Shown here in pieces: positions 6,440 to 13,986 of a stretch of DNA of 32,715 nt. Location: NCBI RefSeq assembly GCF_031181185.1, contig NZ_JAPSKZ010000020.1, forward strand, positions 1-32,715, given 5' to 3'. The notes under the pieces are model-generated. The model searched no databases. It had not been told where the DNA came from and saw only the letters and a program-made list of their open reading frames with translations. Numbering within the stretch: position 1 is the first letter of the stretch; every line of letters begins with the position of its first letter. The stretch is from Phenylobacterium sp. GTDB taxonomy: Bacteria; Pseudomonadota; Alphaproteobacteria; Caulobacterales; Caulobacteraceae. The position numbers and the translations under genes were made by a program.

Positions 6440-7720
6440 ATGCGTCGAGTGGTCGTCACCGGCATCGGCATCCTGAGCCCGCTGGGCCAGGGAACCGAGC
6501 TGACTTGGAAGAAGATCCTGGCCGGCACGTCCGGGGCGGGGAAGATCACCGCCTTTGACACGACCGACTACGCCTGCCAGGTCGCCTGCGAGGTGCCGCG
6601 GGTGGACGGCCGCGGCGGCGGCGGGCCCGACGTCGAAGGCAGCTTCGACCCGGACGCCACCATGTCGGCCAAGGACCGCCGGCGGGTCGATGACTTCATC
6701 CTCTATGGCATTGCGGCGGCCGACGAGGCCGTGCGCGACGCCGGCTGGACGCCCGAGGACGAGGAGAGCCGCGAGCGCACCGGCGTGATGATCGGCTCGG
6801 GCATCGGCGGCCTCGGCACCATCGCCGAGACGGCCATCGAGCTGCACGAGAAGGGCCCCCGCCGGGTCAGCCCGTTCTTCATCCCCTCGGCGCTGATCAA
6901 CCTGGTCAGCGGCCAGGTGTCGATCAAGTACGGCTTCAAGGGGCCGAACCACGCCGTCGTCACGGCCTGCGCCACCGGGGCCCACGCGATCGGCGACGCC
7001 GCCCGGCTGATCAAGTACGGCGACGCCGATGTGATGATCTGCGGCGGGGCCGAGGCCAGCGTCGTGCCGGTGGGCATCGCGGGCTTCATCGCCTGCCGCG
7101 CCATGGCCACGGCGTTCAACGACACGCCCGAGAAGGCCAGCCGGCCCTACGACAAGGACCGCGACGGGTTCGTGATGGGCGAGGGCGCGGCGATCCTGGT
7201 GCTCGAAGAGCTGGAGCACGCCAAGGCCCGCGGCGCGAAGATCTACGCCGAGGTGGCGGGCTACGGCCTTTCGGGCGACGCCTTCCACATCACCGCCCCG
7301 GTCGAGGACGGCGACGGCGGCTTCCGGGCCATGAAGGCGGCCCTGAAGGACGCCGGCCTGCAGCCGGCCGACATCGACTACGTCAACGCGCATGGCACCT
7401 CGACCATGGCCGACGGCATCGAACTCGGCGCCGTGGAGCGGCTGCTGGGCAATTCGGCGCCCGGCAAGGCGATGAGCTCGACCAAGTCGATGACCGGCCA
7501 CCTGCTGGGCGCCGCCGGCGCGCTGGAGGCGGCGTTCTCGATCCTGGCCATCCGCGACCAGATCGCGCCGCCGACGATCAACCTGGACAACCCCGACGTC
7601 GAGACCGCGCTGGACCTCGTGCCGCACAAGGCCAAGCCGATGAAGATCGACGTGGCCATGTCGAACAGCTTCGGCTTCGGCGGCACCAACGCCGCGGTGA
7701 TCTTCAAGAAGTACGCGTGA
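6440..7720 (+). CDS. fabF: 3-oxoacyl-ACP synthase II FabF
   Basis: 426 residues. It condenses malonyl-ACP with acyl-ACP to extend the chain by two carbons. The catalytic residues of the KAS II fold are visible: nucleophile C177 in VVTACATGAHAIG, H318 in NAHGTSTMADG, K349 and H354 in SSTKSMTGHLLG, and the glycine-rich end SFGFGGTNAA. A Gly/Asp-rich insert (RGGGGPDVEGSFDPDA) near residues 58-73 makes it slightly longer than E. coli FabF. The start is ATG at 6440 with GAGGG upstream. Transcription probably depends on read-through of the acpP terminator. Its stop overlaps the mltG start (GTGA), so the two are translationally coupled. Confidence 0.97.
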   Translation: MRRVVVTGIGILSPLGQGTELTWKKILAGTSGAGKITAFDTTDYACQVACEVPRVDGRGGGGPDVEGSFDPDATMSAKDRRRVDDFILYGIAAADEAVRDAGWTPEDEESRERTGVMIGSGIGGLGTIAETAIELHEKGPRRVSPFFIPSALINLVSGQVSIKYGFKGPNHAVVTACATGAHAIGDAARLIKYGDADVMICGGAEASVVPVGIAGFIACRAMATAFNDTPEKASRPYDKDRDGFVMGEGAAILVLEELEHAKARGAKIYAEVAGYGLSGDAFHITAPVEDGDGGFRAMKAALKDAGLQPADIDYVNAHGTSTMADGIELGAVERLLGNSAPGKAMSSTKSMTGHLLGAAGALEAAFSILAIRDQIAPPTINLDNPDVETALDLVPHKAKPMKIDVAMSNSFGFGGTNAAVIFKKYA

Positions 7721-8736
7721 GCCGGGGCCGCCGCCTGAGCCGCCGCACGCTGGGGCTGGCCGCGCTGGGCGCGGCGGTCCTGGCGGCGCTGCTGGTGCTG
7801 GCGGGGCTGTGGAGCTACCGCGGACCCGGACCGGCGGCCAAGGACGGGCCGGTGACGGTCGTCGTCCTGGAGCGCGGCTCGGGCCTGTCCGAGATCGCGG
7901 GGACGCTGGAGGAGGCGGGGGCGATCAGTTCGGCCGGCCTGTTCACCGTGATGGCCCGAATGACGGGGGCAGCCTCCGAGCTGAAGGCCGGCGAATACGA
8001 GTTCGCGTCTCGGGCCCCCATGGCGAAGGTGCTGGCCGACATTCGCGCGGGCAAGGTGGTCCGCCACATGGTCACGATCCCCGAGGGCTGGACCAGCGAG
8101 ATGGCCGCAGAGGCGGTGAACCGCCAGCCCGTGCTGACCGGCCTTGCGACCCCGCCGCCCGAGGGCTCGCTTCTGCCTGACACCTACCAGGTGCAGCGGG
8201 GCGACGACCGCAGCGAGGTGATCGCCCGGATGCGCAAGGCGCGCGACGAACTGCTGGCCGAGTTGTGGCCCAAGCGCCAGCCAGGCCTGCCGTTCGACAC
8301 GGTGGACGAGGCGGTGATCCTGGCCTCCATCGTCGAGAAGGAGACCGGCGTGGCGGCCGAGCGGCCGCGCGTGGCGGCGGTGTTCGTCAACCGGATGCGC
8401 CAGGGCATGCGGCTCGAGAGCGACCCCACCATCATCTACGGCATCTCGAAGGGGCGGCCCCTGGGCCGGGGCCTGCTCGCGTCGGAAGTGGCGGCGGCCA
8501 CGCCCTACAACACCTACCGGATCGACGGCCTGCCCCCGACGCCGATCGCCAATCCGGGCCGCGCCTCGCTGGAGGCGGTGTTGAACCCGCCGAAGACCAA
8601 CGAGCTGTTCTTCGTGGCCGACGGGACGGGCGGGCACGTGTTCGCCGCGACGTTCGAAGAGCACCAGCGCAACGTGGCGCGGTGGCGGGCGGTGGAACGG
8701 CAGCGGGCGGCCGCGGCCGCAGCGGGAGGACGCTGA
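7717..8736 (+). CDS. mltG: Endolytic murein transglycosylase MltG (YceG-like)
   Basis: 339 residues from a GTG start at 7717 that overlaps the fabF stop by 4 nt. It is an inner-membrane enzyme that cuts nascent glycan strands and sets their length. One N-terminal membrane helix (about 12-34) is followed by a LysM-like part and the YceG catalytic domain. The key glutamate is E207 in ASIVEKETG; ESDPTIIYG and the C-terminal LPPTPIANPGRASLEAVLNP are hallmarks of the family. The fabF-mltG-yicC-gmk order is common in Alphaproteobacteria. yicC starts on the base after this stop codon. Confidence 0.95.
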   Translation: MSRGRRLSRRTLGLAALGAAVLAALLVLAGLWSYRGPGPAAKDGPVTVVVLERGSGLSEIAGTLEEAGAISSAGLFTVMARMTGAASELKAGEYEFASRAPMAKVLADIRAGKVVRHMVTIPEGWTSEMAAEAVNRQPVLTGLATPPPEGSLLPDTYQVQRGDDRSEVIARMRKARDELLAELWPKRQPGLPFDTVDEAVILASIVEKETGVAAERPRVAAVFVNRMRQGMRLESDPTIIYGISKGRPLGRGLLASEVAAATPYNTYRIDGLPPTPIANPGRASLEAVLNPPKTNELFFVADGTGGHVFAATFEEHQRNVARWRAVERQRAAAAAAGGR

Positions 8737-9618
8737 ATGGCGATCAGCGGCATGACCGGCTTCGGCCGGGCGGAGGGGGCGCTGGGAGCCTGGTCGTGGG
8801 CGGCCGAGGCGCGGAGCGTCAACGGGCGGAACCTGGAGGTTCGGTTCCGCGGTCCGCCCGGGTTCGATGGCCTGGAACGGGCCGCCCGGGAAGGCGCCCA
8901 GGCGCGGTTCCAGCGGGGGCAGGTGACCGTGGGCGTCCAGGCCAAGAAGGCCGAGGCCGCGGGCGCCGTGAGGATTAATCTCGAGGCGCTCGAGCGCTAT
9001 CTCGACGCCGGCCGGCCGCTAGTGGAAACCGGACGCGCCGCGCCGCCCAGCCTGGACGGGCTGCTGGCGCTGAAAGGCGTGGTCGAGGCCGATGACGCCG
9101 AGCAGGACCCGGAGGCCATGGCGGCGCTGGAAGCGGCCATCGCCGCCTCGATCGGGGCCGCGCTGGAGGGGCTGCTGGCCGCGCGCCGCCAGGAAGGGAC
9201 CCAGCTGCTGGCCGTGCTGACCGGCCAGCTCGACCGCATCGCCGAACTGACCGCGCGCGCGGGTGACGAGGCCGCGGGCCAGCCGGCGGCGATAAAGGCC
9301 CGCTTCGAGGCGCGCATGAAGGAGTTGGCGGGCGAGGCGGTCACCGAGGAGCGGATCGTGCAGGAGGCCGCCGCCATGGCGGTGAAGGCCGACGTCCGCG
9401 AGGAGCTGGACCGCCTGGCGGGTCACGTGGAGGCGGCGCGCGGGCTGCTGGCCTCGGACGGCGCCGTCGGACGCCGGCTCGACTTCCTGACCCAGGAGTT
9501 CATGCGCGAGGCCAATACGCTGTGCTCGAAGTCGCAGCTTTCGGCCCTGACCGCCACGGGACTGGACCTGAAGGCCACCATCGAGCAGTTCCGCGAGCAG
9601 GTGCAGAATGTGGAGTAG
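8737..9618 (+). CDS. yicC: YicC/YloC family endoribonuclease-like protein
   Basis: 293 residues, normal family length. YicC-family proteins are cytoplasmic and have been reported as endoribonucleases affecting RNA turnover; the exact target here is unknown. Signatures are the N-terminal SGMTGFGRAEG, then an Arg-rich NGRNLEVRFR, and the C-terminal block DFLTQEFMREANTLCSKSQ. The ATG at 8737 directly follows the mltG stop with AGGAGG-like sequence inside the mltG end. gmk follows after 6 nt, the usual neighbour in many bacteria. Confidence 0.94.
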   Translation: MAISGMTGFGRAEGALGAWSWAAEARSVNGRNLEVRFRGPPGFDGLERAAREGAQARFQRGQVTVGVQAKKAEAAGAVRINLEALERYLDAGRPLVETGRAAPPSLDGLLALKGVVEADDAEQDPEAMAALEAAIAASIGAALEGLLAARRQEGTQLLAVLTGQLDRIAELTARAGDEAAGQPAAIKARFEARMKELAGEAVTEERIVQEAAAMAVKADVREELDRLAGHVEAARGLLASDGAVGRRLDFLTQEFMREANTLCSKSQLSALTATGLDLKATIEQFREQVQNVE

Positions 9619-9624
9619 GGACCG

Positions 9625-10281
9625 GTGAGCGCCGCTGACGAACATTCGCGCCCGTGGGAGACGATCCGGCGCGGGCTGCTGCTCCTGATCTCGAGCCCGG
9701 CAGGGGCCGGCAAGACGTCGCTGTCCCGACGGCTGGTGGCCGATCATTCGGAGCTTCGGCTGTCCATCTCAGCCACGACCCGACCGCCACGGCCCGGCGA
9801 GGAAGAGGGCCGCGAGTACTACTTCAAGACTCGCGAAGAGTTCGAGGCGATGATCGAGCGCGGCGAGTTCCTGGAGTGGGCGATCGTCAACGGCAACTAC
9901 TACGGCACGCCCAAGAAGCCGGTGATCGAGGCGCTGGAAGGCGGCCACGACGTGCTGTTCGACATCGACTGGCAAGGCGCCAAGCAGATCGCCGAGAAGC
10001 AGCCCGACGACGCGGTGCGCGTGTTCATCCTTCCGCCGGTGTGGAGCGACCTGGAACGCCGCCTGCGGGCCCGCGCCCAGGACAGCGAAGAGGTGATCGA
10101 GGCCCGGCTGCGGCTGGGACGCGAGGAGATCACCCACTGGGGCGAGTACGACTACGTGATCGTGAACAAGAACTTCGACCGCGCCTACGCCGACCTCGGC
10201 CACATCTACCGCGCCGAGCGGATCAAGCCGGGCCGGAACCCCTGGCTGCCGGGCTTCGTCCAGGGGCTGTTGCGGGAGTAG
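9625..10281 (+). CDS. gmk: Guanylate kinase Gmk
   Basis: 218 residues. It phosphorylates GMP to GDP with ATP, essential for GTP supply and (p)ppGpp balance. The P-loop SSPAGAGKTS lies at 23-32, the GMP-binding stretch SATTRPPRPGEEEGREYYF follows, and FDIDWQGAKQI is also diagnostic. GTG at 9625 gives a 22-residue N-terminal extension before the P-loop, acceptable for alphaproteobacterial Gmk; no better start is seen. It is the last gene of the fabF-mltG-yicC-gmk run. Confidence 0.97.
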   Translation: MSAADEHSRPWETIRRGLLLLISSPAGAGKTSLSRRLVADHSELRLSISATTRPPRPGEEEGREYYFKTREEFEAMIERGEFLEWAIVNGNYYGTPKKPVIEALEGGHDVLFDIDWQGAKQIAEKQPDDAVRVFILPPVWSDLERRLRARAQDSEEVIEARLRLGREEITHWGEYDYVIVNKNFDRAYADLGHIYRAERIKPGRNPWLPGFVQGLLRE

Positions 10282-10441
10282 AGCGCCGCCTGCTGGCTGC
10301 GCAGCTGGATCGGCTTGGCGGTCCTGACCGGGAAAATGTCGGCCGTCGGGTCGCTTAAATGAGGCGAGCGGCAACTTCCTCGGGCGGGAGGTGGTTCGAA
10401 ATCCGACCCTGCCAAATCCCAGATCAGGAAGGCTGCCCCCG

Positions 10442-10684
10442 ATGCCGAACCGCGCGACCGTCTACCGGATGGTGCTGCCGGACCACACGTGTCCCTTTGG
10501 CGTGCGCGCCAAGGCGCTGCTGGAGGACGCCGGCTACGAAGTCGATGACAAGGTGCTGACCACCCGCGAGGAGGTGGATCGCTTTCAGGAAGAGCAGGGC
10601 GTCGCCACCACGCCTCAGGTGTTCATCGACGGCCAGCGCATCGGCGGCAGTGAAGACGTGGAGCGACACCTGCGCGGAGGCTAG
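10442..10684 (+). CDS. Glutaredoxin-family protein with CPFG active site
   Basis: 80 residues from the ATG at 10442 (the frame is open 51 nt further up but that part is not protein-like). The thioredoxin fold is indicated by VYRMVLPDHTCPFGVRAKALLE, the cis-proline motif TTPQVF (56-61) and IGGSEDVERHL. The active site is C17-P-F-G, so the second cysteine of classical CPYC glutaredoxins is missing; it would have to act by a monothiol mechanism. It does not carry the CGFS signature of Fe-S-cluster glutaredoxins either. A 160-bp gap without a gene separates it from gmk. The redox partner is unknown. Confidence 0.85.
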   Translation: MPNRATVYRMVLPDHTCPFGVRAKALLEDAGYEVDDKVLTTREEVDRFQEEQGVATTPQVFIDGQRIGGSEDVERHLRGG

Positions 10685-10696
10685 CCGCGGCGGCGT

Positions 10697-10717
10697 CGGC
10701 GCGACCGAACGGCGCCG
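10697..10717. other. Small hairpin between convergent genes
   Basis: CGGCGC/GCGCCG forms a 6-bp stem with a 9-nt loop in the 54-bp gap between the glutaredoxin stop and the DUF2200 stop. No T-run follows on either strand, so terminator function is weakly supported. Confidence 0.25.
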
Positions 10718-10738
10718 CATCGCCCGGCCGGCCGACGG

Positions 10739-11089
10739 TCAGCTTCGCAGGATCTTCTCCATCGCCTTGCCCTTGGCGAGTTCGTCGATGAGCTTGTCGA
10801 GGTAGCGGATCTCGCGCATCAGCGGGTCCTCGATCGCCTCGACGCGGACGCCGCAGACGACGCCGGTGATGTTGGCGCGGGCGGGGTTCAGGCGCGGGGC
10901 CTGGGCGAAGAAGGTCTCGAAGTCGGTCTTGTCGGCGAGGCGGGCGTCGAGCTGCTCCTGACCGTAGCCGGTCAGCCAGAGGATGATCTGGTCGACCTCG
11001 GCCTTGCTGCGCCCCTTCTTCTCGGCCTTGGCCACATAGTGCGGGTAAACGCTGGCGAAGCTGGTCGTGTAGATGCGGTGCTTGGTCAT
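10739..11089 (-). CDS. DUF2200 family protein
   Basis: 116 residues from the ATG at 11089; the frame is open further upstream, but the family N-terminus is [19 protein letters not shown], so the inner start is right. Other conserved blocks are [30 protein letters not shown] and the highly conserved end [23 protein letters not shown]2200 proteins are soluble cytoplasmic proteins of unknown function found in many bacteria, usually as single genes, as here. It is divergent from the GST gene with a 114-bp gap and convergent with the glutaredoxin gene. Confidence 0.9.
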   Translation of the reverse strand: MTKHRIYTTSFASVYPHYVAKAEKKGRSKAEVDQIILWLTGYGQEQLDARLADKTDFETFFAQAPRLNPARANITGVVCGVRVEAIEDPLMREIRYLDKLIDELAKGKAMEKILRS

Positions 11090-11203
11090 CGGTTTGTGCG
11101 CGGCGAACTCCGGCAAGGGCCGCCATCCTAAAACCGTCCGGGAGACTGTCGGCAAGCGCGCGTCGCAATCGTCCTCGGGACAGGAGCAGCCTGGAGCGAG
11201 ACG

Positions 11204-11860
11204 ATGCCGAGCATCCCCACCATCACCGCCTTCGAAGCCTCGCCCGACGAGGGGCGGGGGCTGGCGCGGGACATGCGCGTGCGCTGGGCGCTCGAGGAAG
11301 CGGGCCAGCCATACGACGTGCAACTGGTCTCGTTCGCCGAGATGAAGCAGCCGGCGCACCTGGCGCGGCATCCGTTCGGGCAAATCCCGACCTATCAGGA
11401 AGGCGAGCTCGTCCTGTTCGAGACGGGGGCCATCGTCCTGCACATCGCGCAGCGGCATCCGGGCCTGTTGCCGGACGAGCCGAACGCCCGCGCGCGGGCG
11501 ATCGCCTGGCTGTTCGCGGCGCTGAACACCGTGGAGCCGCCGATCGTGGAGCTGGAGCAGATGGAATACGCCGAGGGCGACCGGCCGTGGCACGCGGCGC
11601 GCGTGCCACTGATGGAGGGTCGGGTGCGGACGCGGCTGAAGGCGCTGTCGCGCCGGCTGGGCGGGGCCGAGTGGCTGGACGGCGCCTTTTCCGCCGGCGA
11701 CCTGATGATAGTGATGGTGCTGCGCAGGCTGGAGGACACGAGCCTCGTCGACGAGCACCCGAACCTGGCGGCCTATGTGGCGCGCGGGAAGGCGCGGCCC
11801 GCGTACCGGCGGGCGTTCGACGCCCAGCTGGCCGTGTTCATGGACCGCGAGGCAGGTTGA
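11204..11860 (+). CDS. Glutathione S-transferase family protein
   Basis: 218 residues. The N-terminal thioredoxin-like domain holds [20 protein letters not shown], the cis-proline and glutathione-binding motif GQIPTY, and [14 protein letters not shown], where the E-T/S pair contacts the glutathione gamma-glutamyl group. The all-helical C-terminal domain follows from about residue 90 and contains [13 protein letters not shown] (the usual D of the N-capping box). It probably conjugates or reduces electrophilic compounds with glutathione; the substrate cannot be inferred. ATG at 11204 fits the family start. Confidence 0.9.
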   Translation: MPSIPTITAFEASPDEGRGLARDMRVRWALEEAGQPYDVQLVSFAEMKQPAHLARHPFGQIPTYQEGELVLFETGAIVLHIAQRHPGLLPDEPNARARAIAWLFAALNTVEPPIVELEQMEYAEGDRPWHAARVPLMEGRVRTRLKALSRRLGGAEWLDGAFSAGDLMIVMVLRRLEDTSLVDEHPNLAAYVARGKARPAYRRAFDAQLAVFMDREAG

Positions 11861-11896
11861 GCGGCCAGTTGGAAGAACGCGTTACGCCAAACGCGG

Positions 11897-11940
11897 GTTC
11901 GCGGGACGGGAGGCGCAAAAGCGGCCAAAATCCCGCGAAC
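11897..11940. repeat. 10-bp inverted repeat downstream of the GST gene
   Basis: GTTCGCGGGA and TCCCGCGAAC are exact inverted copies separated by 24 nt, lying 36 nt after the GST stop. The right arm is followed by GACGGT rather than T residues. It may act as a weak terminator for the GST gene or be an operator for the 69-residue gene downstream. Confidence 0.35.
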
Positions 11941-12009
11941 GACGGTCACGAGCGGCCGTTCCTGCGCGGCCAAGCTTGCGCCGCGCGCAGGTTCAGGCAT
12001 CGAGCCGAT

Positions 12010-12219
12010 ATGAAGAAGGCTTCCGAGTACCGGCAGCACGCCGAGGAGTGCCGCGCTCTGGCGGCGCAGATGAGCTCTCCGGCGCAACGCGCCCAGATGC
12101 TGGAGATGGCGGAGCACTGGGAGAAGCTGGCGCGCGACCGCGCGGCGCTGATCAGCAAGCATCCCGAGCTGGCCATCGCCGGCGAGCAGGAAGAGGAGCA
12201 GCGGCGGCCGGAGGCCTAG
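12010..12219 (+). CDS. Small helical protein of unknown function (69 aa)
   Basis: 69 residues, MKKASEYRQHAEECRALAAQ at the start, with a predicted pair of charged helices (EECRALAAQMSSPAQRAQMLEMAEHWEKLARDRAALI) and an acidic Gln/Glu tail. Similar short proteins with the EYR-HAEECR-LA...R..ML.MA..WE.LA pattern are frequent in Alphaproteobacteria, but none has a known role that I can name. The ATG at 12010 matches that family start; the frame continues upstream but only as a shadow of the GST gene. Its stop overlaps the convergent PAS gene by four bases. Confidence 0.75.
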   Translation: MKKASEYRQHAEECRALAAQMSSPAQRAQMLEMAEHWEKLARDRAALISKHPELAIAGEQEEEQRRPEA

Positions 12220-12527
12220 TCCGCCGCTTCCGAGACGGGCAGGAACATCACCTGCAGCCCGCCGGCGAGCGCGTGCACCTCGGCGTCGAGCTGCCGCTGC
12301 AGCGGCGTGGAGAAGATCCGCACCTTCTGCGGCTGAAGCGTGCGCAGCGCGCGCAGGAGCGTCTCGTGGCCCTCGGAGCCGACGGCGTCCGGCCACAGTT
12401 CGTCGTACCGCCGGCCGATGAGCTCGTCCCGGTCCTTGCCGAGGATCGCGAGCAGGGCGTCGTTGGCGGTGAGGAAGCGAAGGTTCGCATCGAGCGTGAA
12501 GCTCGCCGGCAGCTCAGTCTGTGGCAC
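12216..12527 (-). CDS. Stand-alone PAS-domain protein (103 aa)
   Basis: 103 residues from a GTG start at 12527. Almost the whole protein is one PAS fold: SFTLDANLRFLTANDALLAILGKDRDELIGRRYDELWPDAV is the typical N-terminal half (strands plus the F-helix region), followed by the RALRTLQPQKVRIFSTPLQRQ strand. There is no kinase, cyclase or DNA-binding part, so it could only act by binding a ligand or a partner protein. The upstream gap of 263 bp separates it from the next plus-strand gene and has no recognisable feature. Confidence 0.8.
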   Translation of the reverse strand: MPQTELPASFTLDANLRFLTANDALLAILGKDRDELIGRRYDELWPDAVGSEGHETLLRALRTLQPQKVRIFSTPLQRQLDAEVHALAGGLQVMFLPVSEAAD

Positions 12528-12790
12528 GTGGTCCCCCCGGGCACGGCTCTATAGGGAAGGCGTGCGCGGCGCCAGTCCGCGGCGAAGATCAGCAGGGGCG
12601 CGGAGTGAAGCGTCCGCGACGCCGCCACCGGGCGCTCGGAGCCTCTTCGCGTTGCCAGGATCTGCGCAACGCAGGCCGGAGACATGTGGTGTCGCCCTGT
12701 GGACAACACGCCGGCAGCGGGAACACGGGGCGCCGCCTCCGGTTGGTGCGGGCGGGTCCGAGACCGGCTCCGCCAGGTCCAGGAGCTACG

Positions 12791-12991
12791 ATGCCTCAGG
12801 TCAGCCTCTCGGTCGTCCGCTGCGGCAAACAGTGGGGCGTGAGCGCCGACGGCGAGGTGATGGCCCTGGCCAGGCGCAAGCGGGACGCCGAGGCGCTGGC
12901 GAGCGAGACCGCCAAGACCCTGCGCGAGAGCGGCTATCACACCGAGCTAAAGGTGGCGGGGGAGCGGCGGAGCTTCCAGGAGGGGGAATGA
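12791..12991 (+). CDS. Small protein (66 aa), DUF2188-like
   Basis: 66 residues from the ATG at 12791, which has AGGAG five nt upstream, an excellent ribosome binding site that decides the start. The pattern of two strands (SLSVVRCGKQWGVSADGEV), an Ala/Lys-rich helix (RKRDAEALASETAKTLRES) and a last strand (HTELKV) resembles the beta-beta-alpha-beta plan of DUF2188 proteins, but the sequence match is loose. Function is unknown. It is followed 43 nt later by another tiny gene on the same strand. Confidence 0.65.
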   Translation: MPQVSLSVVRCGKQWGVSADGEVMALARRKRDAEALASETAKTLRESGYHTELKVAGERRSFQEGE

Positions 12992-13034
12992 GCGGCGGCG
13001 GGGCCGTAGGAACCACGGGCCGCACGGGGCGGTT

Positions 13035-13226
13035 GTGGCAGCCGTGACCCCAGAAGACCTCCGCAAACAGGCCGCGGCCGCCGAATTCCTGGCGAAGATC
13101 GTCAGCTACGCGCCGGACAAGGCGCGACTGACCGCGCGCGCCGCCGAACTGCGGGCGCAGGCCGACGCGCTGGACGGCGACGGCCGCAACCACGCGGAGG
13201 ACGGCGACGCCCGTGGCGTCGCCTAG
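13035..13226 (+). CDS. Small helical protein of unknown function (63 aa)
   Basis: 63 residues from GTG at 13035; GTG at 13044 would give VTPEDLRKQ as the start and is equally plausible. The sequence forms one amphipathic Ala/Arg/Lys-rich helix pair (LRKQAAAAEFLAKIVSYAP then KARLTARAAELRAQADALD) with a polar tail. Its style recalls the 69-residue protein at 12010, although I see no clear homology. No signal peptide or membrane helix. It ends 47 bp before the convergent OmpA-type gene, with a GC-rich hairpin between. Confidence 0.6.
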   Translation: MAAVTPEDLRKQAAAAEFLAKIVSYAPDKARLTARAAELRAQADALDGDGRNHAEDGDARGVA

Positions 13227-13235
13227 CGACGGACA

Positions 13236-13267
13236 CGCGGCGGCCCCGGCTGAGAGGAGCCGCCGCG
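13236..13267. terminator. Hairpin between convergent genes, possible bidirectional terminator
   Basis: CGCGGCGGC/GCCGCCGCG is a perfect 9-bp stem with a 14-nt loop, exactly in the 47-bp gap between the 63-residue gene (plus) and the OmpA-type lipoprotein (minus). No strong T-run is present, so it would be a non-canonical terminator. Confidence 0.45.
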
Positions 13268-13273
13268 CGCGGC

Positions 13274-13825
13274 CTAGCTCAGGACGATGATCGCCACCCG
13301 GCGGTTCTGAGCCCGACCTTCCGCCGTGTCGTTCGGTGCGACCGGGGCTTCCTCGCCGTAGGAGATCGTGCCCATGCGGTTCAGCGCGACGCCGGCCTTG
13401 CTGAGGTACTTGCGGACCGCTTCGGCGCGGGCCTCGCCCAGCTGGTCGTTGTAGGCCTCGGGACCCGTGGCGTCGGTGTGGCCCTGGATCTCGAGGTACA
13501 CATTGCGGTTCTCGCTCTTGAGCCGCTCGGCGAACTCGTTGAGGCGCGCCTCGGCCTCGGGCGACAGGGCGTGCCGGTCGACCGGGAACTTCACCGAGTC
13601 GTCCGACAGGACGACCTGGTAGAGGAACTTGCCCTCGGCGAGCTTGTGGGCCGCGTTCGCCCGGGCGAGGGCCTCGCCGGCGGTGCCTTCCACCTGAGTG
13701 ACCCGGTTGTCGACCACGCCCACCTGGTCGCGGACGAACCGGTGGCTGGCGCAGCCGCTGGCCGCCAGGCCCGCGAAGATGAGGGCGCCGCCCAGCGCGA
13801 CCGCCCTGAATTTCCCGTCTTTCAA
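13274..13825 (-). CDS. OmpA-family peptidoglycan-associated lipoprotein
   Basis: 183 residues from a TTG start at 13825, chosen because AGAAGGA lies 8-9 nt upstream and the product then begins with a clean lipoprotein signal (lipobox AASGC, lipidated C25). The frame is open further up, but that part lacks a signal-like sequence. Residues 30-65 look helical; the OmpA C-terminal domain occupies about 70-183 with the peptidoglycan-contact motif QGHTDATGPEAYNDQLGEARA (GHTD at 115-118) and the NRRV motif at 174-177. It probably sits in the outer membrane and binds peptidoglycan non-covalently, as Pal and OmpA-like lipoproteins do. It is divergent from the proline-rich TonB-like gene. Confidence 0.88.
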   Translation of the reverse strand: MKDGKFRAVALGGALIFAGLAASGCASHRFVRDQVGVVDNRVTQVEGTAGEALARANAAHKLAEGKFLYQVVLSDDSVKFPVDRHALSPEAEARLNEFAERLKSENRNVYLEIQGHTDATGPEAYNDQLGEARAEAVRKYLSKAGVALNRMGTISYGEEAPVAPNDTAEGRAQNRRVAIIVLS

Positions 13826-13986
13826 ATCTCTATTCCTTCTAGGCAAGGCCCCACCCCACGGCGCTTCGCCGTCGCCAAGGTGCAGGTGCGCGCATGGCCT
13901 CGCCATGACGCGACCGTGGCGAGAACAGGGCAACTTGGCCATGAGCTGCGCCACGATCCTGCCGAACCTGGCTGTGAGGGTCTGGC

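Noticed and set aside
6116..7627. 503-codon minus-strand open frame opposite acpP and fabF
   Set aside because: FabF and AcpP are unambiguous on the plus strand; the antisense frame crosses the acpP terminator and encodes no known domain.
10359..10441. tRNA-like GGTTCGAAATCC sequence before the glutaredoxin gene
   Set aside because: It resembles a T-loop, but there is no acceptor stem, anticodon arm or CCA around it.
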